A DNA stretch of 64,000 bases from Centropus unirufus (Eukaryota; Chordata; Aves; Cuculiformes; Centropidae), in the NCBI GenBank assembly GCA_013397695.1, contig VYZI01000003.1, forward strand, positions 4,848,837 through 4,912,836, written 5' to 3'. The position numbers and the translations under genes were made by a program. Each line of letters begins with the position of its first letter. The stretch's first letter is position 1. The notes under the pieces are model-generated. The model saw only the letters and a program-made list of their open reading frames with translations. It had not been told where the DNA came from and made no database searches. Positions 47,776-60,303 of the stretch are shown piece by piece.

Positions 47776-50700
47776 ACTGATGATTGGATGCTACTATTAC
47801 TACTTCAGAAGCTGTTAGAAAATATGCCTGGAACACATCCCCAAAGGCACATGATGAACAAAGGTCACCTGGGCCAGCCTTTTATGCAGAAAGGAGTAAA
47901 TCAGACTGAAATTCTAGAACTTCAGTATTTTTTAATGCAGGGTACAAAAGTCAATAGAGTTATGAGAACTATTTTTTTCTTTAAACAAAGTGTGTTTAAG
48001 TATTAAATAGGCCAAAAGAAAAAACAATGCAAGGAATAATTTAAAATAATAAGATGAAAAACATTTCTCCATAGCTTCTGGGAAAGCAGGGTACCATTGT
48101 TTCTGTCCTTATAATTTGTAAATGGATAGTGACATGGGTTTGAACGTGAAAGTACATTTGGATGGAATAGACTTTTGGTAAATTATAGAGAATACAGAGA
48201 GCTCTGTAATGGCATTCAGCCTCTTTGATAGTAGAGAAATAGGATTTGGGTTTTGCTGTAGCCCTGGTCTTTTTCTGTTCCAGGAAGGTACCTTTTTAAC
48301 CCATCATGGCCTTTTGGTGGGATGAATCCAGAACCCTAAGTAAACATCCAAGATCTCAGCAGGAAGGGCTTTGCCCCCAGGCTCTGGCATCTAGCTGCCT
48401 GCTGTAAGATCAGTAATGCCTTTATAGTATTCTCCTTGGTTCCCCTCGGGTCTGCCCTCCAGCTGGATTACATCTGAGAGTTGCTCTTCTCTCTGCCTGA
48501 GAGATGTACAGAAAGAAGAATAGGCTTGTATTGATTTTCCACACACCACCCTCCTACCTACAGAGACACACAGTCCTAATCATCAGATACTTTGAGCATT
48601 TTGCTACACTTCACACGCGTTTCTGCATCAGGAAACACTGCTCTCTGCTACAGCGTCGCAAGTGTTGCTGACCCAATCTCCTGCCACCTCTGTAGAGCAT
48701 TACCTATCAGAAAAGTCTGAAAGAGCTGCTAGGCTCTGAATAGCAGCCAGTTGAAGTGATCAGATAGATCTTTGACCCCAAGAGTCAGAATCCTTTATCT
48801 GAACAGTAGTCACTGCATGAGCTAAAACTCTACCCCGAGCCAAAGAACTGAACAGACAAAAAACCCACCAGAGCTGAAACGCTTTAGAAATGTGAAAGAC
48901 AACCAGAGATGTTTAAGTCCAGTGCTTCATGTTATATCTGCCAGCAAAGGAAAATAAAATGGACACACCCAACCAAACAAAAACCTGCAACCAGTCAAGA
49001 GGGAGCCTCATCTCTGGTGATAAATTGTTCTGAAGCATGTGAGGTTTTTAATAGTTTCAGTCAATTCAGCCAGACAAGGCGAACACTGAAGATGTAACAC
49101 AGGCATCTAAGAACTGCACTAAAAATAAAAATAGAATATGTGACTAATGTGATAGTAAACAGAGGATACTAGAATAAGTTGAAAAAGCATGGAAGTGACT
49201 TAGGCCAATCCCCAATTTTAGGGGGTGCAGTAAGAGGAAAAATACCAAATAGGATCTGAAATCAAACACTCAGAGAGGAGCTATTGAAAGACCCCAAATT
49301 AACTATGTTAAAACCAATTCAAATTTGGAAAGCAAAGTAAGCCAATCAGTTCAAGCCAAAGCCCACCAACTGTCATTCAGACACGATGGATATCACAGGG
49401 AATTCAAAACACAAGAAATAAAGTAGTTAGTGATGGAAAGGCAGGAGTTAATTCTGGGAGCCTCTAAAATACAACTCATGAAGCAATATATGTCAATGTG
49501 TATATTCACATGCAAGCACAACAAGTAAAGATAATATCTGACATTTAAAGAGACATGTAGAAAATGAAATATATACGTGAAAATGCTCAAGAGCACACAG
49601 AATATGCTCTACTGGGCAAAGGAGCTTCTCCTTAGCAGCAAAGTATATTACCAAAGGTGTACAAATTACCAATGTTGAGGCGGAGGGGCGGGAAGGGAGA
49701 ATATTATTAGGTCTGAAGGGCGTCCTTTCACAGACTGTAATAATCAGTCATCTTAACTCTATCATTGGTAAAGAGGAACTGTACATACTGATAAGCATGG
49801 GATTTAAGTCCAGCTTCACAAAAACATGTTTTGCCAGAGGAAAGAAACAAGTAGTCATTCACTATGCAGCTATTTTGTCTGATAGAAAGTTCTAGACTAA
49901 TATTTTCCCTTTGCCTTGGTCTTTTTTTTTCCCTATATCTAGGCTTGCATGAAGTCCTGGCCAGCTTCTGACAAGCTGATGGTGCTTATCTGTAATGACA
50001 AGCACTCAAATATTACTGGTATTTTTGCGATCATCTCTTGGCTCATGAAAAAAAGAAATTAACAAGAGGAAAATAAATACTTGATTCCTTACTGTCAAAG
50101 TGAAAGTTAAAAACTGATACAAGAATGATACAGGATTTAGACTGAAGGTGAATCCAGCCCCGAGCTCTGTCTCTGGCAGAACCAATAATTCCCCAGAGAG
50201 AAAGATCAAGGATGGGAAAAGCATGCTTTCTTAGTTAATGAGTCAGCAGAAATATAAAAGTTATGCACCCACACTTTAGTCAGATTATTGCTAAGAAATT
50301 TGGTAGGCTTCTTTCGGTGGGCCAACCTGAAGCCGAACTTTGAAAAACACTTTTTTTTCCCAGAGTTTATTCATGTTTAAACATAGATTATTAGTGGAAA
50401 GGCATCTGTTTGTCATATTACCGACAGCTGTAGTGTCTGACTGATGAGATGCCAGTGATGCCACTGAATATTTTGCTTGATGGCACTATAAATTTGTATC
50501 TATTTAGAGCAAGGATTTAAAATCAAGTGTTTTACTCCTTTGAAAAGTGCTTTGACTCTGGTTCCGTGGCAGTCAAAAATGTGGCTTGCCCAGTTGCTGC
50601 AGCAATTCCACTTTGCATAGTGCCTTTAAATAGTAATTGGAGCTGGGATCGAATGCAAGCATCCCAAGTCACAATACGGTGTCCAAAGAATGAGGGCAGC

Positions 50701-51529
50701 TGAGCAGTATTTACAGGAAAAGTTTTCTCTGAATTTTACACTTCAGGTCAGTCTTCTGCCTAGAAAACCCATGGAAACTACAGCTTTGCTACACACTCTA
50801 TCTGCAGTTATCATATCTATTAGCCAAAAGTACTCACAGGATTTAATAATAGTACATTGGCACACTGAACGCTCAAGAGAGAAAATGCAGTTAATGTAAT
50901 GGGAAATGACTTTCAAAATAGTCTGTTCTGTGCCTTTAACTTTCAGACCCTGAAAAGAAAGGAAAAGAAAAAGAAGCACATGAAAGGAGGAGATCTGCCT
51001 GTGACTGGAAGCCCAGCTGTGTAAACAAGTTTAGTGACTTCTTTTATCTCTAATTGGTCTTATACACTGATCTTTCTGGTGCCAAAATCACACACTTAGC
51101 ACCAATCTTCAGTAATATAGCATTATTTCCAGATAAAATTGATCTGAATTTACTAAGTGATATGTGTCACTTGCAATCTATTAACATTTCAGGTTTTTTC
51201 CAGGGATCATCAACAACTGTCTTTAGTCATATTACTTCAAAAATTTGAGAAGGAAACAGGTTTATACTGCTGAAAATTTGCATGTTGGCACTAAAATAGT
51301 GCTAATAGTGCTATTCACTGCATGAGATATGGCATAAATTTTTTCCTCAATTTACATTAACTTCAAAGACACTGTGACAGTTGATGTGGTCAAATGATTG
51401 GTCTATAGACTTGACAATATACCTGTCTCACAAATGTAGAACAGGCTGTCTTTCCTGATCGTATAGGACCTTTGAGTAACAAGACATTCACATAATTATG
51501 CAGACTATTCTGGAGTAGACACTAGGGTA
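47776..51529. other. Intergenic DNA without recognisable genes
   Basis: No gene is recognised. A short G-rich spot with GGGGCGGG lies at 49685-49692. The segment at 50380-50670 has mixed composition and could be a conserved element. Confidence 0.6.
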
Positions 51530-52475
51530 GACACTGAAAAACTCCAATGAGACAAAGAAGCAATGTGTACAGGCAAATGAAAATCAATACTGATGAATGC
51601 AAAGTGATGCACACTGGCCATAAAAATAAATTAATGAGGCAACAAGAAACCTAACTCTGTCCGTCTGACACAGGTCAAATTCACCCATATGTAAGAAATT
51701 GGCATCAAAGCGAAACCACAGGCTGTGAGCACTTGTGATCAGAAAAAAAAATTTTTGAGGTTACATGAAGGATGTGGCACAATGAAATCTATAAAGAAGA
51801 TTGCATTAATAAAATGATGCAGTACTGCCAGCACAGTTAAAAGGGATTTGATAACTTTACACATAGTAATGAAAAATATGTAGAGAAATAATAAAATTCT
51901 GTTATTTACCCCTTCTATTTCTTTCATAGGATTATTACATAAAATTAGAAAAGAACAAATTCAGAAAGAATGACTAAAAGAGTTTTTCCTGCTACAGATC
52001 AATAAACTGTGATTAGATTACATTCTTGGGGAGAGTGAGGTAGGAGGGGTGTAAAAAACTTAATATAACTTGGGTTAATAACAGTACTGATGACTTGTAA
52101 GAGAATCATAACAAATAATCAAATCTGGCATTAACTGATAAAAACATAATTTCAAAATCAATCAACCAAACATGGCTTAAAATAGACTGTCATATTTACA
52201 GATCTGTCATATGATAAACAGAACTTCTGCATTTACTACATCCTGTGAAGCAGCCAGTAAATGTGATAAATATAATACTAGACTAGATTGACCTCAGTTT
52301 GATTCCCTTTGGAAATTTCTATTTTACTAACAGTAATTGTTTTCTGCCAAAAAATTACAAGCCACTGAGTAACCTGCTATAGTTTTCTTTTTTTTTTTTT
52401 TGAGCAGGACAGCTGGACTAGACACCTTCAGAGATGGCTTCCATCTTTAACAATTTTTTGATTCTATTATTCAGT
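51530..52475 (+). mobile_element. Very old CR1 LINE, only the two ends recognisable
   Basis: Near 51574-51615 the phrase AAATGAAAATCAATACTGAT followed by GCAAAGTGATGCACACTGGC corresponds to the CR1 ORF2 stretch with 'aatgtaaagtaatgcac'. At 52403-52475 AGCTGGACTAGACACCTTCA, then GAGATGGCTTCCATC, then TTTTTTGATTCTATTATTCA matches an old CR1 3' end and tail. The roughly 750 bp between them are of the right length but too decayed to read, so a single element is an inference. A T run (52387-52401) precedes the tail block. Confidence 0.5.
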
Positions 52476-54897
52476 GAAAGAACATAAATAATTGGAAGAA
52501 ATATTTCTATTCTAAAAGTTATATGTGGTTGAATGCACTAGGAAAAAAAACACCAGAAAGAAATGCTACAGATTACATTTTTTTCAATAATTCACTCGTA
52601 ATGGCATGTAAAGCCATTCCTCTAGTACTGTGTTACCCTGTGAGAGACAATTTCTTTTGACCCAAAACTAGATTTAAGTAAATTGCAACAGACATTCACT
52701 TTAAATCCTATAAGAGTAGCTTCAGAGGCGAGTACAGCAGGAAAATACTCCTCTGCTCCAGTAACAACTTATATTTCCTACATTTGCTACCCTTAACATG
52801 CAGCTTTTTTTTTTCTTCTGAGGTCGCATTGATTTGTAGACATTGGTAACATCACCTGTTCCCCGCAAGAGCAAGGTTGAAGAGAACGTAACAAGCCTGA
52901 GAAGACAGATCTAATAAGCAAAGTAAGGCTGGCTTCATCATCTATTCAAAAGAAAACTGCTATGAAAAACAAAATACAAGACCGTCATAACTCTCAGAAC
53001 AGTGAACAAAATAGTGCTCATATTTAACAAGTAACTTGTATTCAAAATATCTTGCTTTTAAGTATGTAAACACCATTTTTGACACCAAACACCCACATTC
53101 AGGTTTAGGTCATGGTCTGTTTCTCTTTTCTGTAGTATGTAAAGTATGTTTTGACTCTTTACTCAAATAAGCTGTTTAGTACCAGTTGTTCTTAAAAAGA
53201 AACGTAGAACAATAAACAAAATCAATGAACCATTTTGCAATATTTTTGTTAAATGCCGGAAAAATGATTTTTTCAAAAATATTCTGTTTGGGTTACTCTA
53301 AAAGAATGTCCATAGCTCAGCATCTTTAGAGTTTAAGCATGCATCATTATCATTAACAAGGCCTTTCCTTTAATTTATTGGGATAAAACGGTGTGCATTT
53401 CTACCTTGAACATTTTTACTAAAGGAGTTCAAAATTGCTCCGTCTGTGGCTCTACTAGGCCCTTAAATCTTCTCAGAAAGTCTTCTATGCATGAAGTCAT
53501 CTGCTAAAGCCATTGTTCATCCTATCAAAAAGCCTTTCAGCTACAACACAAGACAGTCACATACAGACAACACTGAGAAAAAAGGACTATGATCTCTCCT
53601 GAAAAATTTCAAGGAATTGTTCAGGACAGTGCAAATTGGCAAAGACAATGAATTTTCTAGGGACTGACCTAACAATTGAAAAGTAGAAGTGACTGAGGTC
53701 CAATGACAAGGAGCCTCCACAGGCATCATTTAATTTACCATTTTATATACAGTTTCAGTGTTTCCACTGATTGTTTTCGCAGCAGAGTTGGTTCTCCTAA
53801 GAACATTCTTTGACAGACCAAAATAAACACCATCTCCCACGACTGGTAGAATAGGGTTTCAGGCCTCCTCTCACTGCTTGTGTCTGATTTGTGTTGAAAG
53901 AGATTTGTTCAGTGGCTTGCGACCAGTGAAGCTAGATGCCCAACCTTAACAACAACAAAAAAACCCTGGAGAAATTAGGCAGCAAGAAAATATCAGCAAG
54001 TAAGAAGGGAATGTAGTTATTGAGTCACAAGTGCTAACTGGGACACAAATGAAGAACCTCTTTCACCAAAGACTGCTATGCAAACTGAAGGAAGAGACCC
54101 ATTTTTTAGATTTCACTTGGGGACTGACCTCTAGAGGGCCACACAATCATATGAAATGGCAATTCATTAATGACAAGGGCAGTATCAGAACTGCACATTG
54201 ATCAATATATTTTGTCCTCCCTTTACATCCTAAACCAGTATTTTTACAAAACTGGGCCTGTTTTGCAGAATGACACATGTAATGACCAGATACCACCTGT
54301 GACCATATTGTTCCTTCCATTGACACTCAGTCATGGCCATAAAATACATGACCTTCCACTCTGAAAACACCACATTTAAGCTAGAAACAAATACAAATCT
54401 CTATAAGCTTCCAAATCTTTTATTCTCTGGGAAAAAAAACACTGCTACAAAAAAGATAAGAATGCCACACTCGGACATCCAAGCTCTGAGCCTACCGTGT
54501 TCCAGACTGTTAGTCCTCAACCCTTTTTCTCAAAGAATTCCTAATCACCCTCATTCTGCATGATTTAGTGTAGCTTTCAAACACATACTATGTGTAAATG
54601 AAATTAAAATATTTAATATCCTAATGTGCTTTACCTATTACATCTCCACCTTTCTTTGATGATGGTCTCTTAACGGGAAGATCATCTACATTTTATCTTG
54701 GAAAGAGGGAACATGTAGAACGTATTCTCAGTTCTTTACTTGTAAATTTACTTCACTTTTATTTACTTGTAAATAGTGCAAGTCTAATTAAGAAAGCAAG
54801 AATTAGCTCTCAAAATCATTTTCTAAATAGGCCTTTTATGCAACAGTTACTGTGTTAGTAATAATATAAGAGCAGAAGTAACTTAAGGATTATTGTC
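52476..54897. other. Intergenic DNA without recognisable genes
   Basis: No gene or repeat is recognised. Only short frames (under 80 codons) are present. Confidence 0.65.
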
Positions 54898-55251
54898 ATT
54901 CAACCTGGAGGAGAGGACTCCAGGGAGACCTTATAACAGCCTTCCAGTACCTGAAGGGAGTCTACAGGAAAGTTGGGGAAGGACATTTTATAAGAGTGAG
55001 TAGTGATAGGATGATTTAGACTAGACTTCAGGAAGAAATTCTTCATGATGAGGGTGGTGAAACACTGAAACAGGTTGCCCAGGGGTGTCACTTCCCTGGA
55101 GGAGTTCAAGGCCAGATTGGATGGGGCCTTGAGCAGCCTGGGAAAGTGGGAGGTGTCCCTGCATGTGACAGGGGTTTTGGAACTAGATGATCTTTGAGGT
55201 CCCTTCCAACACAAACCATTTTATGATTTTATGATTCTATGGTTCTACGAT
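54898..55251 (+). mobile_element. CR1 LINE 3' end with intact tail repeats
   Basis: The copy reads sense CR1 from the end of ORF2 (AACCTGGAGGAGAGGACTCC, then CTTCCAGTACCTGAAGGGAG) through the 3' UTR: GAAACAGGTTGCCCAGGGGT near 55068, GAGGAGTTCAAGGCCAGATT near 55099, GATGATCTTTGAGGTCCCTT near 55186. It ends with the tail ATGATTTTATGATTCTATGG near 55223-55251. The tail and low divergence make it one of the younger copies here. A 104-codon antisense frame across it is a shadow. Confidence 0.95.
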
Positions 55252-55706
55252 GAGTTTTTCTTAGGGCACTCTGAAAAGCATTCAGTCATTAGCTCTTACA
55301 GCCATTCACTGAGGACTCCAACATAATAACATGCTTTTAAATTAAATGAAAATGTGGATCAGTGTGATACATCATCATCTAAAGTAACTCCTGAGAAAAT
55401 CACTAGAATAATGCCATTAGCATTGCCTGCTATTTTCTAAAATGTTTCAGCGTAAGAAAGTAGACTGTATTTTTGTTTTTTTTTCAGGTGGTCACTTGAT
55501 GCAGTCTTTCTTCATCGAAAGCTGTGAACACTCAGTCTACCTTTTACCCAGGACATCTTTTCAAGACAGTATTTGGAATTCATGAGAAGATAAATATGGT
55601 CTGGGCCTGTGCATAAGACTAAGAATAGGCTGAGCTGTGATCCCCACTGTAACAGGCTTCAATAGCTCAATTTGCTCGTCTTCCTGAGAAAGGCTTAATT
55701 ATTTCA
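55252..55706. other. Spacer between CR1 and LTR
   Basis: I recognise nothing in these 455 bp apart from a short T run near 55470-55486. Confidence 0.6.
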
Positions 55707-56545
55707 TGTTGGTAAAGCTGCACTTAGGCAGCGTGGTGTAGCTTGGTTCCAGCCAGTTCCAGTCAGATACAACAGACCCACCACAGGACACAGCTCAGAC
55801 CGCCAACCAAGATGGTGATGCCTCTGTAAAAACAGGTCTATGAAATGGCAAAATGTTTCACGACAGTGTGAGAAATAAAGAAAAAGAAAGCATGAGAAAC
55901 AACCCTGCAGAAACGAAGGTAAGAGAAGAAGCAGGATACTCCAGGCAGAGATTTCCCTGCACTCTTGGGAAAAGACCAAGAGAGGCAGGTTGCAAACCCT
56001 GTACTCCATGAAGGACCCCATGCCAGAATGGGGAATATTCCCTGCAGTAACTGCAGTCTGTGGAGAGCCCATGTTGGGGCAGGGGAAAAGCGGGAGGAGG
56101 AAGGAGCAGTAAAGAAGGACCATTACGAACTGACCACCACCCCTCATTCCCCATTCTCCATTCCCCTGCACCACTCAGGGTTGAGGGCATATAGTAAATG
56201 TGTAGTGGATGAAGGAGTGAAGTTGAACCTGGGAACAAGTGGGACATGGGGGGACGGAGGGAAGTTGTTGTTTGAATATGGGCTATTTCCCGCCCTCCCC
56301 TTCCCCCTACCCCCCTGCCATGTTAGTCTATTTTAATTGACAATAAATTTAATTAATTTTGTTCACGTTGGCACTGTTTTGACTGTGATGGCAAATGATA
56401 AGTGAACCCTCCATAACTATCTCAACCCTTGAGTTTTCATATATTCTTTTCTCCTCTTATACTCTTGAGATAGTAGTTTGAGCTGCTAAACACTCCCTCC
56501 TCTTCAGTTTATCCTGGCATTAACTGGAAGAGAAACAACTGGATA
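55707..56545 (+). mobile_element. Solo LTR of an ERVL-type endogenous retrovirus
   Basis: The order of blocks follows the avian ERVL LTR. It starts TGTTGGTAAAGCTGCAC (55707), then GACCGCCAACCAAGATGGTG (55798), a purine-rich AGAAATAAAGAAAAAG stretch, AACAACCCTGCAGAAACGAA (55898), and repeated 'gcagtctgtggagagcccatgttgg' units. AACTGACCACCACCCCTC (56130) and the G-rich GTGGGACATGGGGGGACGG (56239) follow. The polyadenylation signal AATAAA lies at 56343. The last part, CTGTGATGGCAAATGATAAG then TATCTCAACCCTTGAGTTTT, corresponds to the U5 region. The right edge is approximate. No gag-pol sequence lies on either side, so it is a solo LTR. The long antisense frames (55704-56174, 55858-56247) arise from its biased composition. 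Confidence 0.85.
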
Positions 56546-59500
56546 CAGAACAGTTTTGCAAGTGGTGTAACGATAAATCTTCTAAATATCACCCATGATA
56601 TCAGTAGGGAAGAAACGAGCCTTACACAATCCTTTTGCTGAATGAAGAAATTCACATTCTTGGTATCTAGCATTGATTTTGCAGAGTCCCAAGCTCCCCA
56701 AATAATATAACTGTGACTGCCACCTAAATAGATCGTCTCGTGCCCATTTTGCAGGTGAAGATCAATTAGAGATTTGCTTTAAAACCAGTTGAAAGACTTC
56801 TACCTCGATATCATCTGGCTGGAAATTAACCTGAGAAAGCAATGAGACATTTTCTCCAGTTGCATTTACGACAAAATACACAATCTCTCAGGAATGCATC
56901 AGTAGAAATTCTCCCACTGAATTTCACAATCTCAACACAGCAGCACTCACACATTGAAACCTTTGGTCATCAGCATCTCCAAGATAATCTGCAACTTCAG
57001 GGTAGAGAACTTCATTCATCCTGTCCCAAATACCCAGCACTGGCAGCTGCAGGAGGTCTGCTCCACTCTTAACAAGGAGGTGAGCAGCTTCCAGGACGTG
57101 TATAGCAATTTCCTGATCTTTACTGACACCTCTCCAGTGACTTAACCAGTAAATGAAGGAAAACAGGTGTGAAATTCAACCCAGCAGAGGGCAATAGACC
57201 CCATTGTACACTGACACAGTAGCTCTCGGTAATCGCCAACTTGAACATCATTGACGTGTAGACAGAGGATAAGTAGATGGAGGTGGAAGAAGAGAAGTCC
57301 TAGAATTCTGATAATATTATCAGCAAATCTGACCCTATGGAAAAAACTGTGCTGATGTGCTTAGTCTGTTAACCTTTGATCTTCTCCCTACTAAGAAAAT
57401 TAGTTTCAAACAAAATTATCACATGGTATAAGATATGGGTATAAACACTACTATTAAGACATGTTGCCTATAGGTTGAGCAGGAATTCAAAAAAGCATCT
57501 TCTGGTTTGGAGAAAAGCTTCACCAGAGTAAAAGTACAAGGCTACATTGGGATGCTTTAGTTTAGAAAATAGTAAATACTTTCTGCATTTTCTAAGTGTC
57601 AGTGTAGTATAGGAGGAATGCATTTTACTTCTAAAACATGAGTCACAAATAGTGTAAAAGTAAACTCAAAGGTGCATAAACAGGCATTCAGGGATTATAA
57701 GCACAAGATGCTTTCAACTCACTTTTCAATTAATAGGACAGAAAGAGAGGAGAAAAAAAATTAAGGCACAATCATTTTTTGAAGGCCATGACAGAGTACA
57801 TGGAAGGGTCAGGAAACAATTCTAGGACTTATTTGAAAAAACAGAGTCTTTCTGAATAACTTTGAAAAAATGCTCATATTGATTGCATCTACTCTAATGC
57901 TGAACTGTCAGTAAAGTGACAGTTGTGCTAAAATGTGAGAGAACTTTTCCCCGTGCACCTCAGCTGCATGAACTGCAGGAGTCCCGAGCTGACACTTGGT
58001 GCTTTGAAAGTTATACAGATAGTAAAACCCAGGAAAAATACTCCGAAAGAAAGTCAGTTGTCAACAGAACAACTAAAATGAAAGCTAAATAACAAAAATA
58101 GAAATGAAAGTGAGTGATTAAGTAGAGAAAAAAAATCACAAGAGGTGTCAAGGTTGATGCCATTAGCAGTGACAAATGGAAATCACTGATTAAGAAAGTA
58201 GTGAAAGCAGGGGAGGAAAACATCTTTCAGCATTTTTTCTGCGGCTTCAAATCTTTCAAAGATTCTTACAAGCATTTTTTTCAAATGCAGAAACTACATT
58301 AGGCATGATAAAAGCACTGATCAGATCCTTGTCAGCCTATATAATGAGTTAGATCTTTCAGGAGAATTGCCTGTCTATTGTGATACAAGACTAATATCTG
58401 AATATCAATGACTAGCTGTTATGGTTTTGGCTAGATTACAAGACTTAGAAAATGTGATTAGAGGTTGCTGTAGAGGCAGAAAGTATTTTATATACACGTG
58501 CAGATCAAAGGACCTGCCTAGACTAGTATTCTGTATCCAGACTTAGTCAACAGCATCTTACATTTCAGAAGATGATGAGCTTATCCCTGATCCTTTTTCT
58601 GGGAAGTCTACTGTATTCCAGTCACTCCAATATTATTCTTTCTCCCTCTGAGTCCCTTAAATTCTACACCAGGAAGAGCTGTACAGAAATTAATTGAAGT
58701 TTTGCATTTGACTTTAACCGGGCCAAGATTTGTCTCTGTTTCTTGTGAGACAATGCTCACAAAAGCATTGGCTGCAATTTAAAATGCAGACTCCTAGACC
58801 GTGTTTTATCCCTTTGACTTTCCTCCTTAAGTAATTCTCCTGTCCAGAAGCCATCCTTGCTTCTCGAGTTCCCAGTATATCCCTCTTCTGCATGACTAGC
58901 CGCTAGCATTGAAGTACTTCAGAAATTTGACTTTTATTATGTTTTTTTATTCATCAGATCTTAACATGCTGTCGATGCTAAACAAATATTAGGCAAAGAA
59001 TAACTGCAATAATAAGAGAGAAAGCTTTATAATGAAGCATGCGGAGATCTAGTTGGAATTATTTGCCACAAAAATTCAAAGAAATGTTGAAATTGCTGAT
59101 AAATGGACAAAATAGATTTCTGAGAAACAAACCTATGATAGCTTTTGTAAAAAGAAGGAAAATTACCCAAAATTAGAGTGATGCAGTCAATAAAGTATTA
59201 ATCATTTATAGTTGGTATTCTAAGGAACTGTAATGAACTGTATGAATGTCAGGTACATTTTTTTATTTATTTTTCTTTTTATTTTAATGTACCCAGGACT
59301 TTCAGATGCACTCACAAGTCTTAGTTCCTTCAGAAAAACGTGATTGAAATTTTCAACTTCAACCAAAAATTTAGGCAATTTCCAGCTAAGCTAGGGTGAT
59401 GCTGTTTATATTTTTTCGAAATAAATAAGAAAATAATCAAATGAGAAGGTGTCCACAGTCTTTATTAGTTTCTTACACCAATAAAGCAGATAGTAGTAAC

Positions 59501-59732
59501 TGACATTTCTATTGCTTCTTTCATCCCAAATCACCTTAGTCAACTTCATATCCATTTAGACATGTCTTTTAGCTCTTACATATAAATGAAATCGAATAAT
59601 GGAAAAGATAGGGCAACAAACAGCAAAAGAAGAAATTTTATTTTTACATTGACAAGAGGAAGGGTGTTTTTATTGGTTAGTTTATAAAGGGAAATGTTCA
59701 AGAGATTAAAAAGACACTTCAGCTTTTTGCAT
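56546..59732. other. Intergenic DNA right of the LTR
   Basis: No gene is recognised with confidence. At 56842-57145 two overlapping frames (76 and 63 codons) of mixed composition end at 57072 and 57145. I cannot assign them. The rest is AT-rich. Confidence 0.55.
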
Positions 59733-60303
59733 TGGAAGTAGTGCGGCCAGCAGGACTAGGGAAAGGATTGTCCCCCTGAACTTGGTGCTGGTGAGTCCAG
59801 ACCTCAAATACTGTGTTCAGATTTGGGCACCTCAGTACCAGAAAGATATAGAGGTGCTGGAGCATGTCCAGAGAAAAATAATGAAGCTGGTGAAGGGCCT
59901 GGAGAACAAGTCTTATGAAGAGCAGCTGAAGGAACTGGGGTTATTTAATTTGGAGAAGAGGATGCCAAGGGGAGAAATTATTGCTCTTTACAACTACCTG
60001 AAAGGAGGCTATAGTGAAGTGGGTCTCTTCTCCTAAGCACAAGAGTAAATGGTCTCAAGTTGCACCAGGTGAGGCTTAGATTCGATATTAGGAAACACTA
60101 CTTCACTGAAAGAGTTGTCAAGATTTGGAGCAGACCGCCAAGGGAAGTGGTTGAGTCACCATCCCTGGAGGTACATAAAAGACGTGTAGATGTGGAGCTA
60201 GGGGACACGGTTAGTGGTAGAATTGGCAGTGTGAGATTTACGGTTGGACTCCATGATCTCAAAGGTCTTTTTCAACCTAAATGATTCTGTGACTGTGATT
60301 CTA
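59733..60303 (+). mobile_element. CR1 LINE, end of ORF2 plus 3' UTR and tail
   Basis: This is a 5'-truncated copy with long readable pieces of the CR1 ORF2 C-terminus. The frame 59782-60036 holds DLKYCVQIWAPQYQKDIEVL, then VQRKIMKLVKGLENKSYEEQ, then NLEKRMPRGEIIALYNYLKG. After a stop and a frame change, 60060-60284 holds RLRFDIRKHYFTERVVKIW and VESPSLEVHKRRVDVELGD, which runs to the end of the element. The tail ATGATTCTGTGACTGTGATT ends near 60303. Few frame breaks suggest a comparatively young insertion. It lacks the endonuclease and most of the reverse transcriptase, so it cannot move by itself. Confidence 0.95.

Noticed and set aside
54900..55214. Minus-strand open frame of 104 codons
   Set aside because: It is an antisense shadow of the CR1 3' end at 54898-55251.
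55704..56247. Minus-strand open frames of 156 and 129 codons, the longest of the window
   Set aside because: They lie antisense within the ERVL-type LTR. Its purine-rich strand makes the complement rich in Leu, Ser, Pro and Phe codons and poor in stops.
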